From Paenibacillus_AA sp045062745 (GTDB lineage Bacteria; Bacillota; Bacilli; Paenibacillales; NBRC-103111), in the NCBI RefSeq assembly GCF_045062745.1, contig NZ_JBJGED010000007.1, forward strand, positions 186,001 to 250,000: a DNA stretch of 64,000 bases, given 5' to 3'. Under the pieces are notes generated by a model. The model had not been told where the DNA came from, did not search any database, and was given only the letters and a program-made list of their open reading frames with translations. This document shows positions 28,706 through 35,249 of the stretch, one piece after another. How positions within the stretch are numbered: position 1 is the first letter of the stretch; every line of letters starts with the position of its first letter. Both the position numbers and the translations under genes were made by a program.

Positions 28706-28831
28706 ATGGCTTATTGCTTGCATGCCACGATATGGAATGCATGGGAAAGGGGGATATCGTTTAACGACTTACAACAGGTCATACATCAAGCCTTGCATCA
28801 AGCTGGGTTGGTAGTGAGAAGGGAACCGTAA
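28706..28831 (+). CDS. Possible small protein (41 aa)
   Basis: Not recognised. The frame encodes a mixed-character peptide with a helical, amphipathic centre (ISFNDLQQVIHQALHQAGLV) that looks protein-like. The ATG lacks a close ribosome site; AAAGGAAA is about 20 bases upstream, so the true start could be internal. It ends 20 bases before the next small frame, which has a perfect ribosome site. Both lie between the regulator's terminator and the left edge of the cassette array, where no other gene is seen. Confidence 0.35.
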   Translation: MAYCLHATIWNAWERGISFNDLQQVIHQALHQAGLVVRREP

Positions 28832-28851
28832 ACGTTCAAAGGAGGAATGTT

Positions 28852-28950
28852 ATGAGCAGGAAATCAAGTTGGCATCGAGGGTTGAATCTGCAATCGATTC
28901 CCGGCGACCGTCACATTGTAGTCATGCCATGTGTCCAGGAATGCCTCTGA
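28852..28950 (+). CDS. Possible small peptide gene (32 aa)
   Basis: Not recognised. The peptide is basic at its N terminus (MSRKSSWHRG) and ends in HIVVMPCVQECL. An ideal AAAGGAGG lies six bases before the ATG, far better than chance would supply. Nothing in it marks a known toxin or pheromone. From the stop to about 29046 I see no other gene; short inverted arms (CTTCGCGAA, TTGCGAAG) precede the first cassette core site. Confidence 0.4.
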   Translation: MSRKSSWHRGLNLQSIPGDRHIVVMPCVQECL

Positions 28951-29046
28951 TTCGTTCTGAAACCTCGTTTCGCGATAATGGCAGGATTGCTCTCTTACTT
29001 CGCGAATACTTCTAGTCTGGAGATTTTGCGAAGTTCGTGAAAAAGA

Positions 29047-29053
29047 CGTTAGG
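29047..29053 (+). repeat. Left-edge core site GTTAGGT
   Basis: GTTAGGT fits GTTRRRY and is preceded by TTCGTGAA and AAGAC, a variant of the conserved CGTGAATAC arm and spacer. No full repeat lies to its left. It marks the left boundary of the cassette array and could be the remnant of an attI or of an eroded attC. Confidence 0.5.
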
Positions 29054-29164
29054 TGAAACTCTCAAAACATTAGAATAAATATTAATTCGCGTCTTTTATT
29101 ACCTGGCTGAAGGTCTCGAAATAAGAAAGGAATGTAATCTTGATGAATTTCGTTCATTAACCTA

Positions 29165-29572
29165 TTGGTAAAAATTATTCATCATTTACTATTAATAGCT
29201 TCAATCGGATTTGCCTTTTTTCTATACTCGGATGACTATGATTTCTTTCCCTGGGCCACACATGATGAGGGTCTAAAGTTCTTACATCTCATTATCAGCA
29301 TTCCTTTGCCGTTATTAAGTGCAATAGTAATAAATGCTTTTATAAGAAGAGATGGCGGAAAAATACATTTATATTTACTTAAGTTTTATCCGGTAATTTG
29401 TCTCTTTCTAATTTCAGGTTACTTCTTTCTAATTAATTCATTAAATCCAATATTACTAAGGATAGGTTTTGGTATTACGACAGGTCTTTTATTGATTGAA
29501 ATTTATCTGATGATATATGACTTAATAAGAAACAATGAAAGTAAATTCGGAGAGGCTGAGAGCATCACCTAA
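29165..29572 (+). CDS. Cassette gene 1: small integral membrane protein (135 aa)
   Basis: Not recognised. Four hydrophobic segments (about 5-20, 40-60, 74-90, 97-117) mark an integral membrane protein, rich in Ile, Leu and Phe. It ends in a charged tail. The frame opens with TTG and has no good ribosome site; AAGAAAGGAATG at about 29124 leads instead into a six-codon frame, so the start may be damaged or further studied homologues would shift it. The stop codon lies inside the ACCTAAC box of the following repeat, typical for cassette genes. Confidence 0.55.
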   Translation: MVKIIHHLLLIASIGFAFFLYSDDYDFFPWATHDEGLKFLHLIISIPLPLLSAIVINAFIRRDGGKIHLYLLKFYPVICLFLISGYFFLINSLNPILLRIGFGITTGLLLIEIYLMIYDLIRNNESKFGEAESIT

Positions 29573-29733
29573 CACCGTATTCACGCTGCGGTCGGCTGCG
29601 CCGACCTTGGTCTGCCCGAAGCTTATTCAAGGAAGTGGAATCAGGCAGACAACCCAACACTGGCTAACCGCGTCGCGGCCGGCCCTGGAGGGCCTTAAGC
29701 CAGTGAGGGTTCGTGAATACAAGAACGTTAGAC
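29567..29733 (+). repeat. attC-like site A (complete)
   Basis: Runs from ACCTAAC to GTTAGAC, both perfect matches to the attC box patterns. Internal hairpins: GGTCGGC/GCCGACC, GTCTGCC/GGCAGAC, CACTGGCT/AGCCAGTG, and within the last CCGCG/CGCGG and GGCCCT/AGGGCC. Longer and more branched than most attC sites. Confidence 0.75.
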
Positions 29734-29774
29734 GAAAGTACGATGTTCAATATTAAGAAGGAAGTGAAGAGCAA

Positions 29775-30059
29775 ATGAGAAATGTTAGTTTATTGATTGC
29801 AGGGTTATTAACGATAATTATGTTTCTGTTCTATCAACTTCTAGAATTAAAACAAGAAGTACGAAATAATAATAATAATTCAAACCAAGTGGTTACGATG
29901 CAAGGGAACCTTGGTCTCATTGGTCAGAATAATTTGTCTGGCGGCACTTCGCAGGATGGTTACTGGTTGTATAAAGAAGATGAGAAACAGGTCTATTTTT
30001 TTAGATACGACAAAGAGAAAGATTCAATAATACAAATCAAAAAGAATATCAGACAGTAA
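29775..30059 (+). CDS. Cassette gene 2: small membrane-anchored protein (94 aa)
   Basis: Not recognised. One N-terminal membrane helix (about 3-22) is followed by a short coiled stretch (LLELKQEV), an Asn-rich spacer, and a small polar domain ending in alternating charged and aromatic residues. The likely topology is a single anchor with a soluble tail. AGAAGGAAG lies about ten bases before the ATG. Base composition is strongly AT-rich, unlike the flanking chromosome. Confidence 0.65.
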   Translation: MRNVSLLIAGLLTIIMFLFYQLLELKQEVRNNNNNSNQVVTMQGNLGLIGQNNLSGGTSQDGYWLYKEDEKQVYFFRYDKEKDSIIQIKKNIRQ

Positions 30060-30097
30060 TAAATTATTAAACAATCCGGGTATTTCAATGTACCTTC

Positions 30098-30263
30098 GTC
30101 TAACACCGTATTCACGCTGCGGCGGGCTTTGCCGACCTTGGTCTGCCCGAGGAATTTCGAGGAAGTAGAATCAGGCAGACAACCCTGCACCGACTAACCG
30201 CATCGCGGCCGGCCCTGGCGGGCCTTAAGTCAGTGAGGATCCGTGAATACAACAACGTTAGCT
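30098..30263 (+). repeat. attC-like site B (complete)
   Basis: Runs from GTCTAAC (perfect RYYYAAC) to GTTAGCT (one position off GTTRRRY). Shares the GTATTCACG/CGTGAATAC arms and the GTCTGCC/GGCAGAC stem with site A. Confidence 0.75.
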
Positions 30264-30295
30264 GAAATTGCAATGATTAAAAAGAGGTGAATCAA

Positions 30296-30886
30296 TTGAT
30301 CCTTTGGATTAATGGAGCATTTGGATCAGGTAAGACAACAATATCGTACGAATTAAAGAGAAGAATACCCAACTCGTTTGTTTATGATCCTGAGAATGTT
30401 GGCTATTTCATTAGAAAGAATGTTCCAAAACAAATATTAAAAGACGATTTTCAAGATCATGTTATATGGAGAGAGATTAACTTTTCAATTCTTCAAACAA
30501 TCAGCGATGAATTCCCCGGCATTATTATTGTTCCTATGACGATTGTAAACCCTCAATACTTTAATGAAATTATAGATAAATTAAGATCAAGTGGAGTTGA
30601 AGTCAATCATTTTACCTTACTAGCAAACCGTGAAACATTGTTAAAGAGATTGAAAAGCAGAGGGGATAATGAAAACTCATGGCCTGCCAATCAAATTGAT
30701 AGATGCATATCTGGCTTATCTCAAGATTTGTTCAAAGTACATATTCAGACGGATAACTTAACAACAGAAGAAATAATTAACTACATTTCAAGAGAGTGTA
30801 ATATTAAGTTGCAACCGGACAATAGAGGATTCATAAAAAAGAAAATAGATAGATTAATAACTCAAATTAAACATTATAGGTTCTAA
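30296..30886 (+). CDS. tmrB: Cassette gene 3: TmrB-like ATP-binding protein
   Basis: 196-residue P-loop protein closely resembling TmrB of Bacillus subtilis, the membrane-associated ATP-binding protein that gives tunicamycin resistance. Walker A is GAFGSGKT at residues 7-14. Further landmarks shared with that family are VYDPENVG, the KDDFQ element, IIVPMTIVNPQYFNEII, LLKRLKSRG and the QTDNL segment near the C terminus. The TTG start at 30296 is chosen because AGAGGTG lies six bases upstream and the product then begins like TmrB (MxxWINGAFGSGKT). A GTG at 30287 would overlap the ribosome site. A resistance-type gene is characteristic cassette cargo. Whether it protects against tunicamycin is inference. 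Confidence 0.88.
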   Translation: MILWINGAFGSGKTTISYELKRRIPNSFVYDPENVGYFIRKNVPKQILKDDFQDHVIWREINFSILQTISDEFPGIIIVPMTIVNPQYFNEIIDKLRSSGVEVNHFTLLANRETLLKRLKSRGDNENSWPANQIDRCISGLSQDLFKVHIQTDNLTTEEIINYISRECNIKLQPDNRGFIKKKIDRLITQIKHYRF

Positions 30887-30924
30887 TAGCAATTGGAAGC
30901 CAGCTCAAAGTAGGAAATGGCTTC

Positions 30925-31087
30925 GGCTAACACCGTATTCACGCATCGCAGCCTGGTGGCTGCTCGGTCCGACAGAAAGCATTTCGAGGAAGCGGTATCA
31001 GGCGGACAACCCTTCGAACCTAACCGCATCGCGGCCGCCCCGTTGGGGCTTAAGGTTCCCGGGTTCGTGAATACAAGAACGTTATCG
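30925..31087 (+). repeat. attC-like site C (complete)
   Basis: Runs from GGCTAAC to GTTATCG. Arms GTATTCACG and CGTGAATAC are intact. The stems differ in sequence from site A but still pair: GCAGCC/GGCTGC, GTCCG/CGGAC and GAACCT/AGGTTC. Confidence 0.72.
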
Positions 31088-31131
31088 GAAATCAATGCAA
31101 AACAGAACTAACAGCGAGAGGAGATGGTCGA

Positions 31132-31494
31132 ATGAAAATAGGATCAATCGTGATCCACTGTTATGAATTCAATCGCATGGTGGAATTTTGGCAGGCAGTG
31201 CTCCACTATGTTCCTCGAGATGCTGATTACAACGATTGGGTAGTGTTATATGACCCTAAAGGAAAAGGCCCTAATATATCTTTCCAAGCAAGAAACAGGC
31301 GAGCAGGACGAAGAAACTGGATACACCTAGACTTGTATACGAATGACCAAGAGGGAGAAGTTGATAGGTTGCTACTTTTAGGTGCACGCCGCTATCCATG
31401 GCGATATCCTCCATACGCAGACTACGTTGTGTTGGAAGATCCTGATGGCAATCTATTCTGCGTTGTTCAAAAGACTGAGAATTTGGGAATATAA
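31132..31494 (+). CDS. Cassette gene 4: VOC (glyoxalase/bleomycin-resistance) family protein
   Basis: 120-residue protein of the vicinal oxygen chelate superfamily. Signs are the opening beta strand IGSIVIHCYE, a helix around MVEFWQAVL, the second-half strand WIHLDLYT, and the closing VVLEDPDGNLFCVVQ, which supplies the usual final acid/aromatic motif. It may sequester or modify a small toxic compound, or be an uncharacterised isomerase or dioxygenase; the ligand cannot be told. GAGGAG lies about ten bases before the ATG. The gene is AT-rich and alone in its cassette. Confidence 0.85.
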   Translation: MKIGSIVIHCYEFNRMVEFWQAVLHYVPRDADYNDWVVLYDPKGKGPNISFQARNRRAGRRNWIHLDLYTNDQEGEVDRLLLLGARRYPWRYPPYADYVVLEDPDGNLFCVVQKTENLGI

Positions 31495-31550
31495 TAATTT
31501 CGTAATAATCACCGCAATATAGACTTGTCTTCTCGCAGGAATTTGACATC

Positions 31551-31717
31551 CGATAACACCGTATTCCCGCGTCGGGCCGACATGCGTCGACCCTAGGTCC
31601 GCCCGAGGCATCTCGGAGAAGTTGATCCAGGCGGACAACACTGCGAACCTAACCGCCTCGCGGCCGCCCCGTTGGGGCTTAAGGTTCTCGGGTTCGTGAA
31701 TACGAGAGACGTTAGAA
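31551..31717 (+). repeat. attC-like site D (complete)
   Basis: Starts CGATAACACCG and ends GTTAGAA. Left arm is GTATTCCCG, a change from GTATTCACG; right arm is CGTGAATAC. Stem GTCCGCC/GGCGGAC replaces GTCTGCC/GGCAGAC of site A, a compensated change. Confidence 0.72.
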
Positions 31718-31755
31718 ATCGATCAAAAAGCATATTAACTTGGGGGGAGCACTGT

Positions 31756-32376
31756 TTGAAGGAATTATATGTAGTTCGACACGGAGAAGCTGAGCATTTG
31801 CTCACAGGGACAGTGGGAGGCTGGACAAATACATCGTTAACTGATCTTGGAAGAGAACAAGCAAGAAATACGGGAAAGAGATTAAGAAAATTTCTTGGTG
31901 GAAGAGCGATTAATTATTATAGTAGTGATCTTTCACGAGCAAGAGAAACAGCAGAAATAATCGCTGATGAGATCCTATCATCACCGACAATTAGTGACCA
32001 TCTAAGGGAACTAAATAATGGAATTGCTGCGAATAAGTCAAAAGAAGAAGCAGAAAAATTAATGTTACCTCTTACAGAACCTGCTATAGATTGGGTGCCT
32101 TATCCAGAAGCAGAAAGCTGGAATATGATGCGTATGAGAATCAATAATTTTATGGACCGAATACTTAACGATAAGCATGATACAACCCTAATAGTATCAC
32201 ATGCAAATTCAGGGATCTCGATAATTCATTGGTGGTTAGAGTTTCCTGAAGAAGTAATATCAAGAGTATCATTCAAAGTGGCGCCTTGTAGTATAAGTCA
32301 TTTAATCATAAATAGTTGGGGCGAAAAAACAATTTCAAAACTTAATGACACCTGTCATTTAGAAACTTGTGGGTAG
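31756..32376 (+). CDS. Cassette gene 5: histidine phosphatase family protein
   Basis: 206-residue member of the phosphoglycerate-mutase-like histidine phosphatase family. The catalytic motif VRHGE is at residues 7-11, the second-half acid region follows WNMM, and the second catalytic histidine is in LIVSHANSG. It should dephosphorylate a small phosphoester or phosphoprotein; the substrate is unknown. The TTG start at 31756 has GGGGGGAG six bases upstream. A longer frame from 31672 would begin inside the repeat and is rejected. Confidence 0.85.
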   Translation: MKELYVVRHGEAEHLLTGTVGGWTNTSLTDLGREQARNTGKRLRKFLGGRAINYYSSDLSRARETAEIIADEILSSPTISDHLRELNNGIAANKSKEEAEKLMLPLTEPAIDWVPYPEAESWNMMRMRINNFMDRILNDKHDTTLIVSHANSGISIIHWWLEFPEEVISRVSFKVAPCSISHLIINSWGEKTISKLNDTCHLETCG

Positions 32377-32397
32377 TTCGACGATGCGATCGACATC

Positions 32398-32596
32398 ATC
32401 TAACAATACATTCACCGCATCGGGCCAGCTCCGCTGTCCCTCGGTCCGCCCGAAGCAGTAGAATTGAAATCACAACGGAGCGATTTCAGTAGTAGGGGAG
32501 CGGAATTAGGCGGACTCACCCGTACCACCTAACTGCATCGCAGCCGGCCCTTCGGGACTTAAGGTGGTGGGCGTCGTGAATGCGGGAACGTTATAA
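32398..32596 (+). repeat. attC-like site E (complete, with insert)
   Basis: Runs from ATCTAAC (perfect) to GTTATAA. About 33 extra bases in the middle form their own hairpin (TGAAATC/GATTTCA). Stem ACCACCT/AGGTGGT is fully compensated relative to site A. Confidence 0.7.
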
Positions 32597-32659
32597 GAAA
32601 GTGGGGGAATTGAATATATTTCAAGTCCAGAAGCAATAGACAATCAGGAGGGAATCTTT

Positions 32660-33139
32660 TTGCCGATCTCGATGAAAGTTGGTCATGAAGAATTTTTACT
32701 TAGAGTTTGTGGAGTCTTGATAAATCAAGGTAAGATTTTGTTACATAGGACAAAGAGTGAGAAGGGTTGGGTATTACCTGGCGGTAGAGCAGAAATTAAT
32801 GAAGAAAGTTATCAAACAGTAGTTAGAGAATTTAAAGAAGAACTCAATCTAGATGTAACTGTACAAAGATTATTAGGGATTATTGAAAACTTTAATGCAT
32901 ATGGAAATGAAAATTTACATGAATTTGGAATTTATTATTTGATGGAATGTAAAGAAGAATTAGTAATTAATGATAAAGAATTTATAGGGAATGAAGAAGA
33001 TATAAACCTGATTTTTAAATGGATTGATATTAATGAAATAAAAGGAATGAATATTTATCCAAGATCATTAAAGGGATTGATACAAAACATTAATTTAGAC
33101 AAGGGGATAAAACATTTGATAAATAATGACTTAGAATGA
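32660..33139 (+). CDS. Cassette gene 6: Nudix hydrolase
   Basis: 159-residue Nudix-fold pyrophosphohydrolase. The Nudix box reads GRAEINEESYQTVVREFKEE, with the REXXEE glutamates that bind metal intact; the usual Gly after EE is Asn. It should cleave a nucleoside diphosphate linked to another group, perhaps as a housecleaning or resistance enzyme. It starts at TTG with AGGAGGG six bases upstream, an unusually strong site for so AT-rich a gene. Lys, Asn, Ile and Glu make up much of the protein, in keeping with the low-GC coding. Confidence 0.9.
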   Translation: MPISMKVGHEEFLLRVCGVLINQGKILLHRTKSEKGWVLPGGRAEINEESYQTVVREFKEELNLDVTVQRLLGIIENFNAYGNENLHEFGIYYLMECKEELVINDKEFIGNEEDINLIFKWIDINEIKGMNIYPRSLKGLIQNINLDKGIKHLINNDLE

Positions 33140-33175
33140 CTTTATTGAATGGATCTCGAAGAAGTCCCCACCTTC

Positions 33176-33335
33176 TTATAACACCGTATGCACGCTGCGG
33201 TCCTGACGGCCCTCGGTCTGCAGAGGCATTTCAAGGAAGCGATTCAGCAGACAACGCTGTACTGGGTAAGTCCATCGCACCCGGCGCTAAGCGCCTTATG
33301 CCAGTGAGGGTTCGTGAATACAAAGAACATAACAG
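33176..33335 (+). repeat. attC-like site F (right box mutated)
   Basis: Left box TTATAAC, left arm GTATGCACG and right arm CGTGAATAC are present, but the expected GTTA box reads ATAACAG. Stems GTCTGC/GCAGAC and ACTGG/CCAGT are kept. This site may be inactive on its right side. Confidence 0.6.
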
Positions 33336-33373
33336 TAAATCGCCGGAAACCTATAAACAGAAAGGGTCATTTA

Positions 33374-33718
33374 ATGGGATATATTTTAGATTTAAGAAAG
33401 GTCGTCGGGACACGACCTTTAATTATGGCCGGAGCCTGTGTACTTGTATTTAATAATGAGAATCAGTTACTCCTTCAATGCCGAACTGATACGCTTGATT
33501 GGGGAACAATTGGCGGATCTATGGAACCTGGAGAATCTTTTGAAGAAACCGCAAAACGAGAATTATTCGAGGAAGCGGGCTTAAAGGCGAGGTCGTTAGA
33601 ATTTATTAATATTTATTCGGGACAAGATATGTATTACAAGTATCGCTTTCTAAGGGGGATGGATGTCGCGAATACAACAACGTTATCGGAAATTACTGTA
33701 GAGCATGTCAATTCATGA
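33374..33718 (+). CDS. Cassette gene 7: Nudix hydrolase, C-terminally truncated
   Basis: 114 residues, shorter than the about 150-residue relatives that begin GYI-LRK-VG-RPLI. The Nudix box GSMEPGESFEETAKRELFEE with following AG is complete. After DMYYKY the frame enters the right half of an attC-like repeat, which encodes the end GMDVANTTTLSEI. Thus the real 3' end of the gene was replaced by a repeat fragment, probably by recombination or deletion between cassettes. AAAGGG lies upstream of the ATG at 33374. The loss removes the last strand and helix of the fold, so activity is doubtful. Confidence 0.75.
   Translation: MGYILDLRKVVGTRPLIMAGACVLVFNNENQLLLQCRTDTLDWGTIGGSMEPGESFEETAKRELFEEAGLKARSLEFINIYSGQDMYYKYRFLRGMDVANTTTLSEITVEHVNS
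33648..33688 (+). repeat. attC-like fragment G (right half only)
   Basis: Sequence corresponding to the right end of the repeat (CGCGAATAC, spacer, GTTATCG) lies within the 3' end of the truncated Nudix gene. The left half is absent. Confidence 0.65.
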
Positions 33719-33732
33719 AGGGCGGAGATCAT

Positions 33733-34218
33733 TTGGTTATTGTACGGACGCAGATCGAGATCTCTGCTCCAATTCGTCTTTGTTTTGATTTAGCAAGAGA
33801 CATTGAAATTCATACAAAAACAGTCTGGAAACATACAAGGGAAAGAGCAATTGATGGAATCATCACTGGCCCAATTGAATTTGGACAAACGGTAACATTC
33901 CAAGCCAGTCATTTTCTTTTGAAGCAAACACTCACCTCAAAAATAACAGTTTTTGATGAGCCTTTTATATTTGTCGATGAAATGCAAAGAGGCGCATTTA
34001 AAAGACTTAAACATATTCATGAGTTCAAAGAGTTAGATGGAAAGACATTAATGATTGATACTTTGCATTTTGAAGCCCCATTTGGGCTTCTTGGCTGGAT
34101 AGTTGAAAGGATTATACTTAAGAAATACATGAAGAAGTTTATAGAACATCGAAATATTCAATTAAAAAAGATCGCAGAAGAACGTGCGAAAGCAGCTCAA
34201 GAAGACACTAACTTCTGA
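33733..34218 (+). CDS. Cassette gene 8: SRPBCC-family protein
   Basis: About 161 residues with the START/SRPBCC (polyketide cyclase-like) pattern: an opening strand VRTQIEISAPIRLCFDLARD, central strands FGQTVTFQA and LTSKITVFDEPFIFVDEM, and a long C-terminal helix from LLGWIVERIILKKYMKKFI. Such proteins bind hydrophobic ligands in a cavity; the ligand here is unknown. Start is TTG 33733 with GGCGGAG five bases upstream; ATG 33715 is a longer alternative with no clear site. The stop codon overlaps the left box of the next repeat. Confidence 0.75.
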   Translation: MVIVRTQIEISAPIRLCFDLARDIEIHTKTVWKHTRERAIDGIITGPIEFGQTVTFQASHFLLKQTLTSKITVFDEPFIFVDEMQRGAFKRLKHIHEFKELDGKTLMIDTLHFEAPFGLLGWIVERIILKKYMKKFIEHRNIQLKKIAEERAKAAQEDTNF

Positions 34219-34353
34219 TAACACCTTATTCACGCGTCGGGTCGGCATTCGCCGTCCCTCGGTCCGCCCGAGGGATTTCGGGGAAGTGATTCAGGCGGAC
34301 AACCCTGCGAACCTAACTGCGCTCGATTAAGTCAGTGAAATTCTAACTAGGGC
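34216..34353 (+). repeat. attC-like site H (right arm lost)
   Basis: Left box TGATAAC and arm TTATTCACG are present with stem GTCCGCC/GGCGGAC. From about 34320 the sequence decays (TTAAGTCAGTGA, then CTAAC), and no CGTGAATAC or GTTA box follows. Confidence 0.6.
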
Positions 34354-34403
34354 ATAAACCAATAAATGATACAATAAAAGCAAAACGTTTGGAGGGATCA
34401 AGC

Positions 34404-34646
34404 GTGAAATGGCAGGAAGTCAAGAACATTTATCCAAATCAATTCGTAAAGTTCGAAATCCTTCACGCTGAAGAGATGGACAACCAAGAAATCATTGATG
34501 AAGTTGCAGTTATTGGACCTGTCAAAGATGAAGACGCGACGCGGGAACTTCTAGGTTGCAAAGAGAAGACCCTTGTTTATCATACTTCAAAAGACCAAGT
34601 TATAGTAAAAATCCGAAAGAGTACTGGTCTAAGGAGAACACTCTAA
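34404..34646 (+). CDS. Cassette gene 9a: small protein paired with retropepsin-like gene
   Basis: 80-residue cytosolic protein, not assigned to a named family by me. It is acidic with the pattern KWQEVKNIYPNQFVKFEIL, and a closing segment VYHTSKDQVIVKIRK. The GTG start has GGAGGG seven bases upstream. Its stop codon overlaps the ATG of the next gene (TAATG), so the two are translationally coupled. Such tight pairing suggests a functional partner of the aspartic-protease-like protein (inference), perhaps as substrate, inhibitor or antitoxin-like component. Confidence 0.7.
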   Translation: MKWQEVKNIYPNQFVKFEILHAEEMDNQEIIDEVAVIGPVKDEDATRELLGCKEKTLVYHTSKDQVIVKIRKSTGLRRTL

Positions 34647-35028
34647 TGCGGATTGTATATAGAGACGGACTTCTTTTTACAGAACTTACGATTCAATATA
34701 ACGGCCTAAGAAGAAAGTGAATAATATCGTAATAGATACGGGAGCAAGCCATACCTTGCTATCACAAGATGAAGTCGATGAAATCGGAATTAAAGTAACA
34801 TATGAAGATGATATTATTACAAGCTACGGAATCGGTGGGAAGGAACACGCTTTTGTAAAAACCGTACAATCAATAGAAGTCGGTGAATATGTATTGAACG
34901 ACATTCCGCTTGATTTTACTTCCTTTAAGTATACCAACATAAATGGACTACTAGGACTTGATGTACTAATGAATGGGAAATTCAACATAGATTTATACAA
35001 CCTAGAACTGTTACAACGTCTGCAATAA
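34646..35028 (+). pseudogene. Cassette gene 9b: retropepsin-like aspartic protease, frameshifted
   Basis: Two frames must be joined to give a typical product. The ATG at 34646, coupled to the previous gene, encodes 24 residues (MRIVYRDGLLFTELTIQY...RRK) and stops at 34718. The -1 frame, open from 34717, continues with NNIVIDTGASHTLLS, the catalytic DTGA motif, and ends with the GLLGLD flap-side motif. Together they make about 126 residues, a normal single-domain retropepsin-like protein. The junction is AGA-AAG-TGA; Lys-tRNA could slip from AAG back to AAA, so programmed -1 shifting is possible, but a simple indel is equally likely. A GTG at 34717 could also allow a short form. Confidence 0.65.
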
Positions 35029-35046
35029 GTATTGCAGCTTTTTTTT
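35020..35046 (+). terminator. Terminator inside the cassette array
   Basis: CTGCAAT pairs with ATTGCAG around four bases, followed by eight T. The left arm overlaps the last codons of the retropepsin-like gene. Confidence 0.85.
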
Positions 35047-35082
35047 GTATGTTTTTCGAAGGAGAGATAAAATGCAATTGGC

Positions 35083-35188
35083 AGAGGAGTTGATTCAGCG
35101 GACACATCCACACCGACTAACTCCGCAAGCAGCCGGCGACTTCGTCGCCTTAAGTCGGTGGGGCGTCGTGAATACGGGAACGTTAGGC
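35083..35188 (+). repeat. attC-like site I (left half lost)
   Basis: Begins in the middle of the repeat (GATTCAGCGGACA), has the fully paired stem CACCGACT/AGTCGGTG and inner GGCGAC/GTCGCC, and ends with CGTGAATAC, spacer and a perfect GTTAGGC box. Confidence 0.7.
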
Positions 35189-35249
35189 GAAAACCGAGCA
35201 ATAATCTATTGTAAATTCGGTTAGAAATTACCGAAGAGAGGATTAGAGT

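Noticed and set aside
31672..31755. Upstream extension of the histidine phosphatase gene
   Set aside because: The added codons lie inside the attC-like repeat, and a GGGGGGAG ribosome site points to the TTG at 31756.
33136..33453. A 105-codon frame across attC-like site F
   Set aside because: It mostly translates the repeat and then runs out of frame into the Nudix gene; similar frames arise at other repeat copies (29535-29756, 30917-31111).
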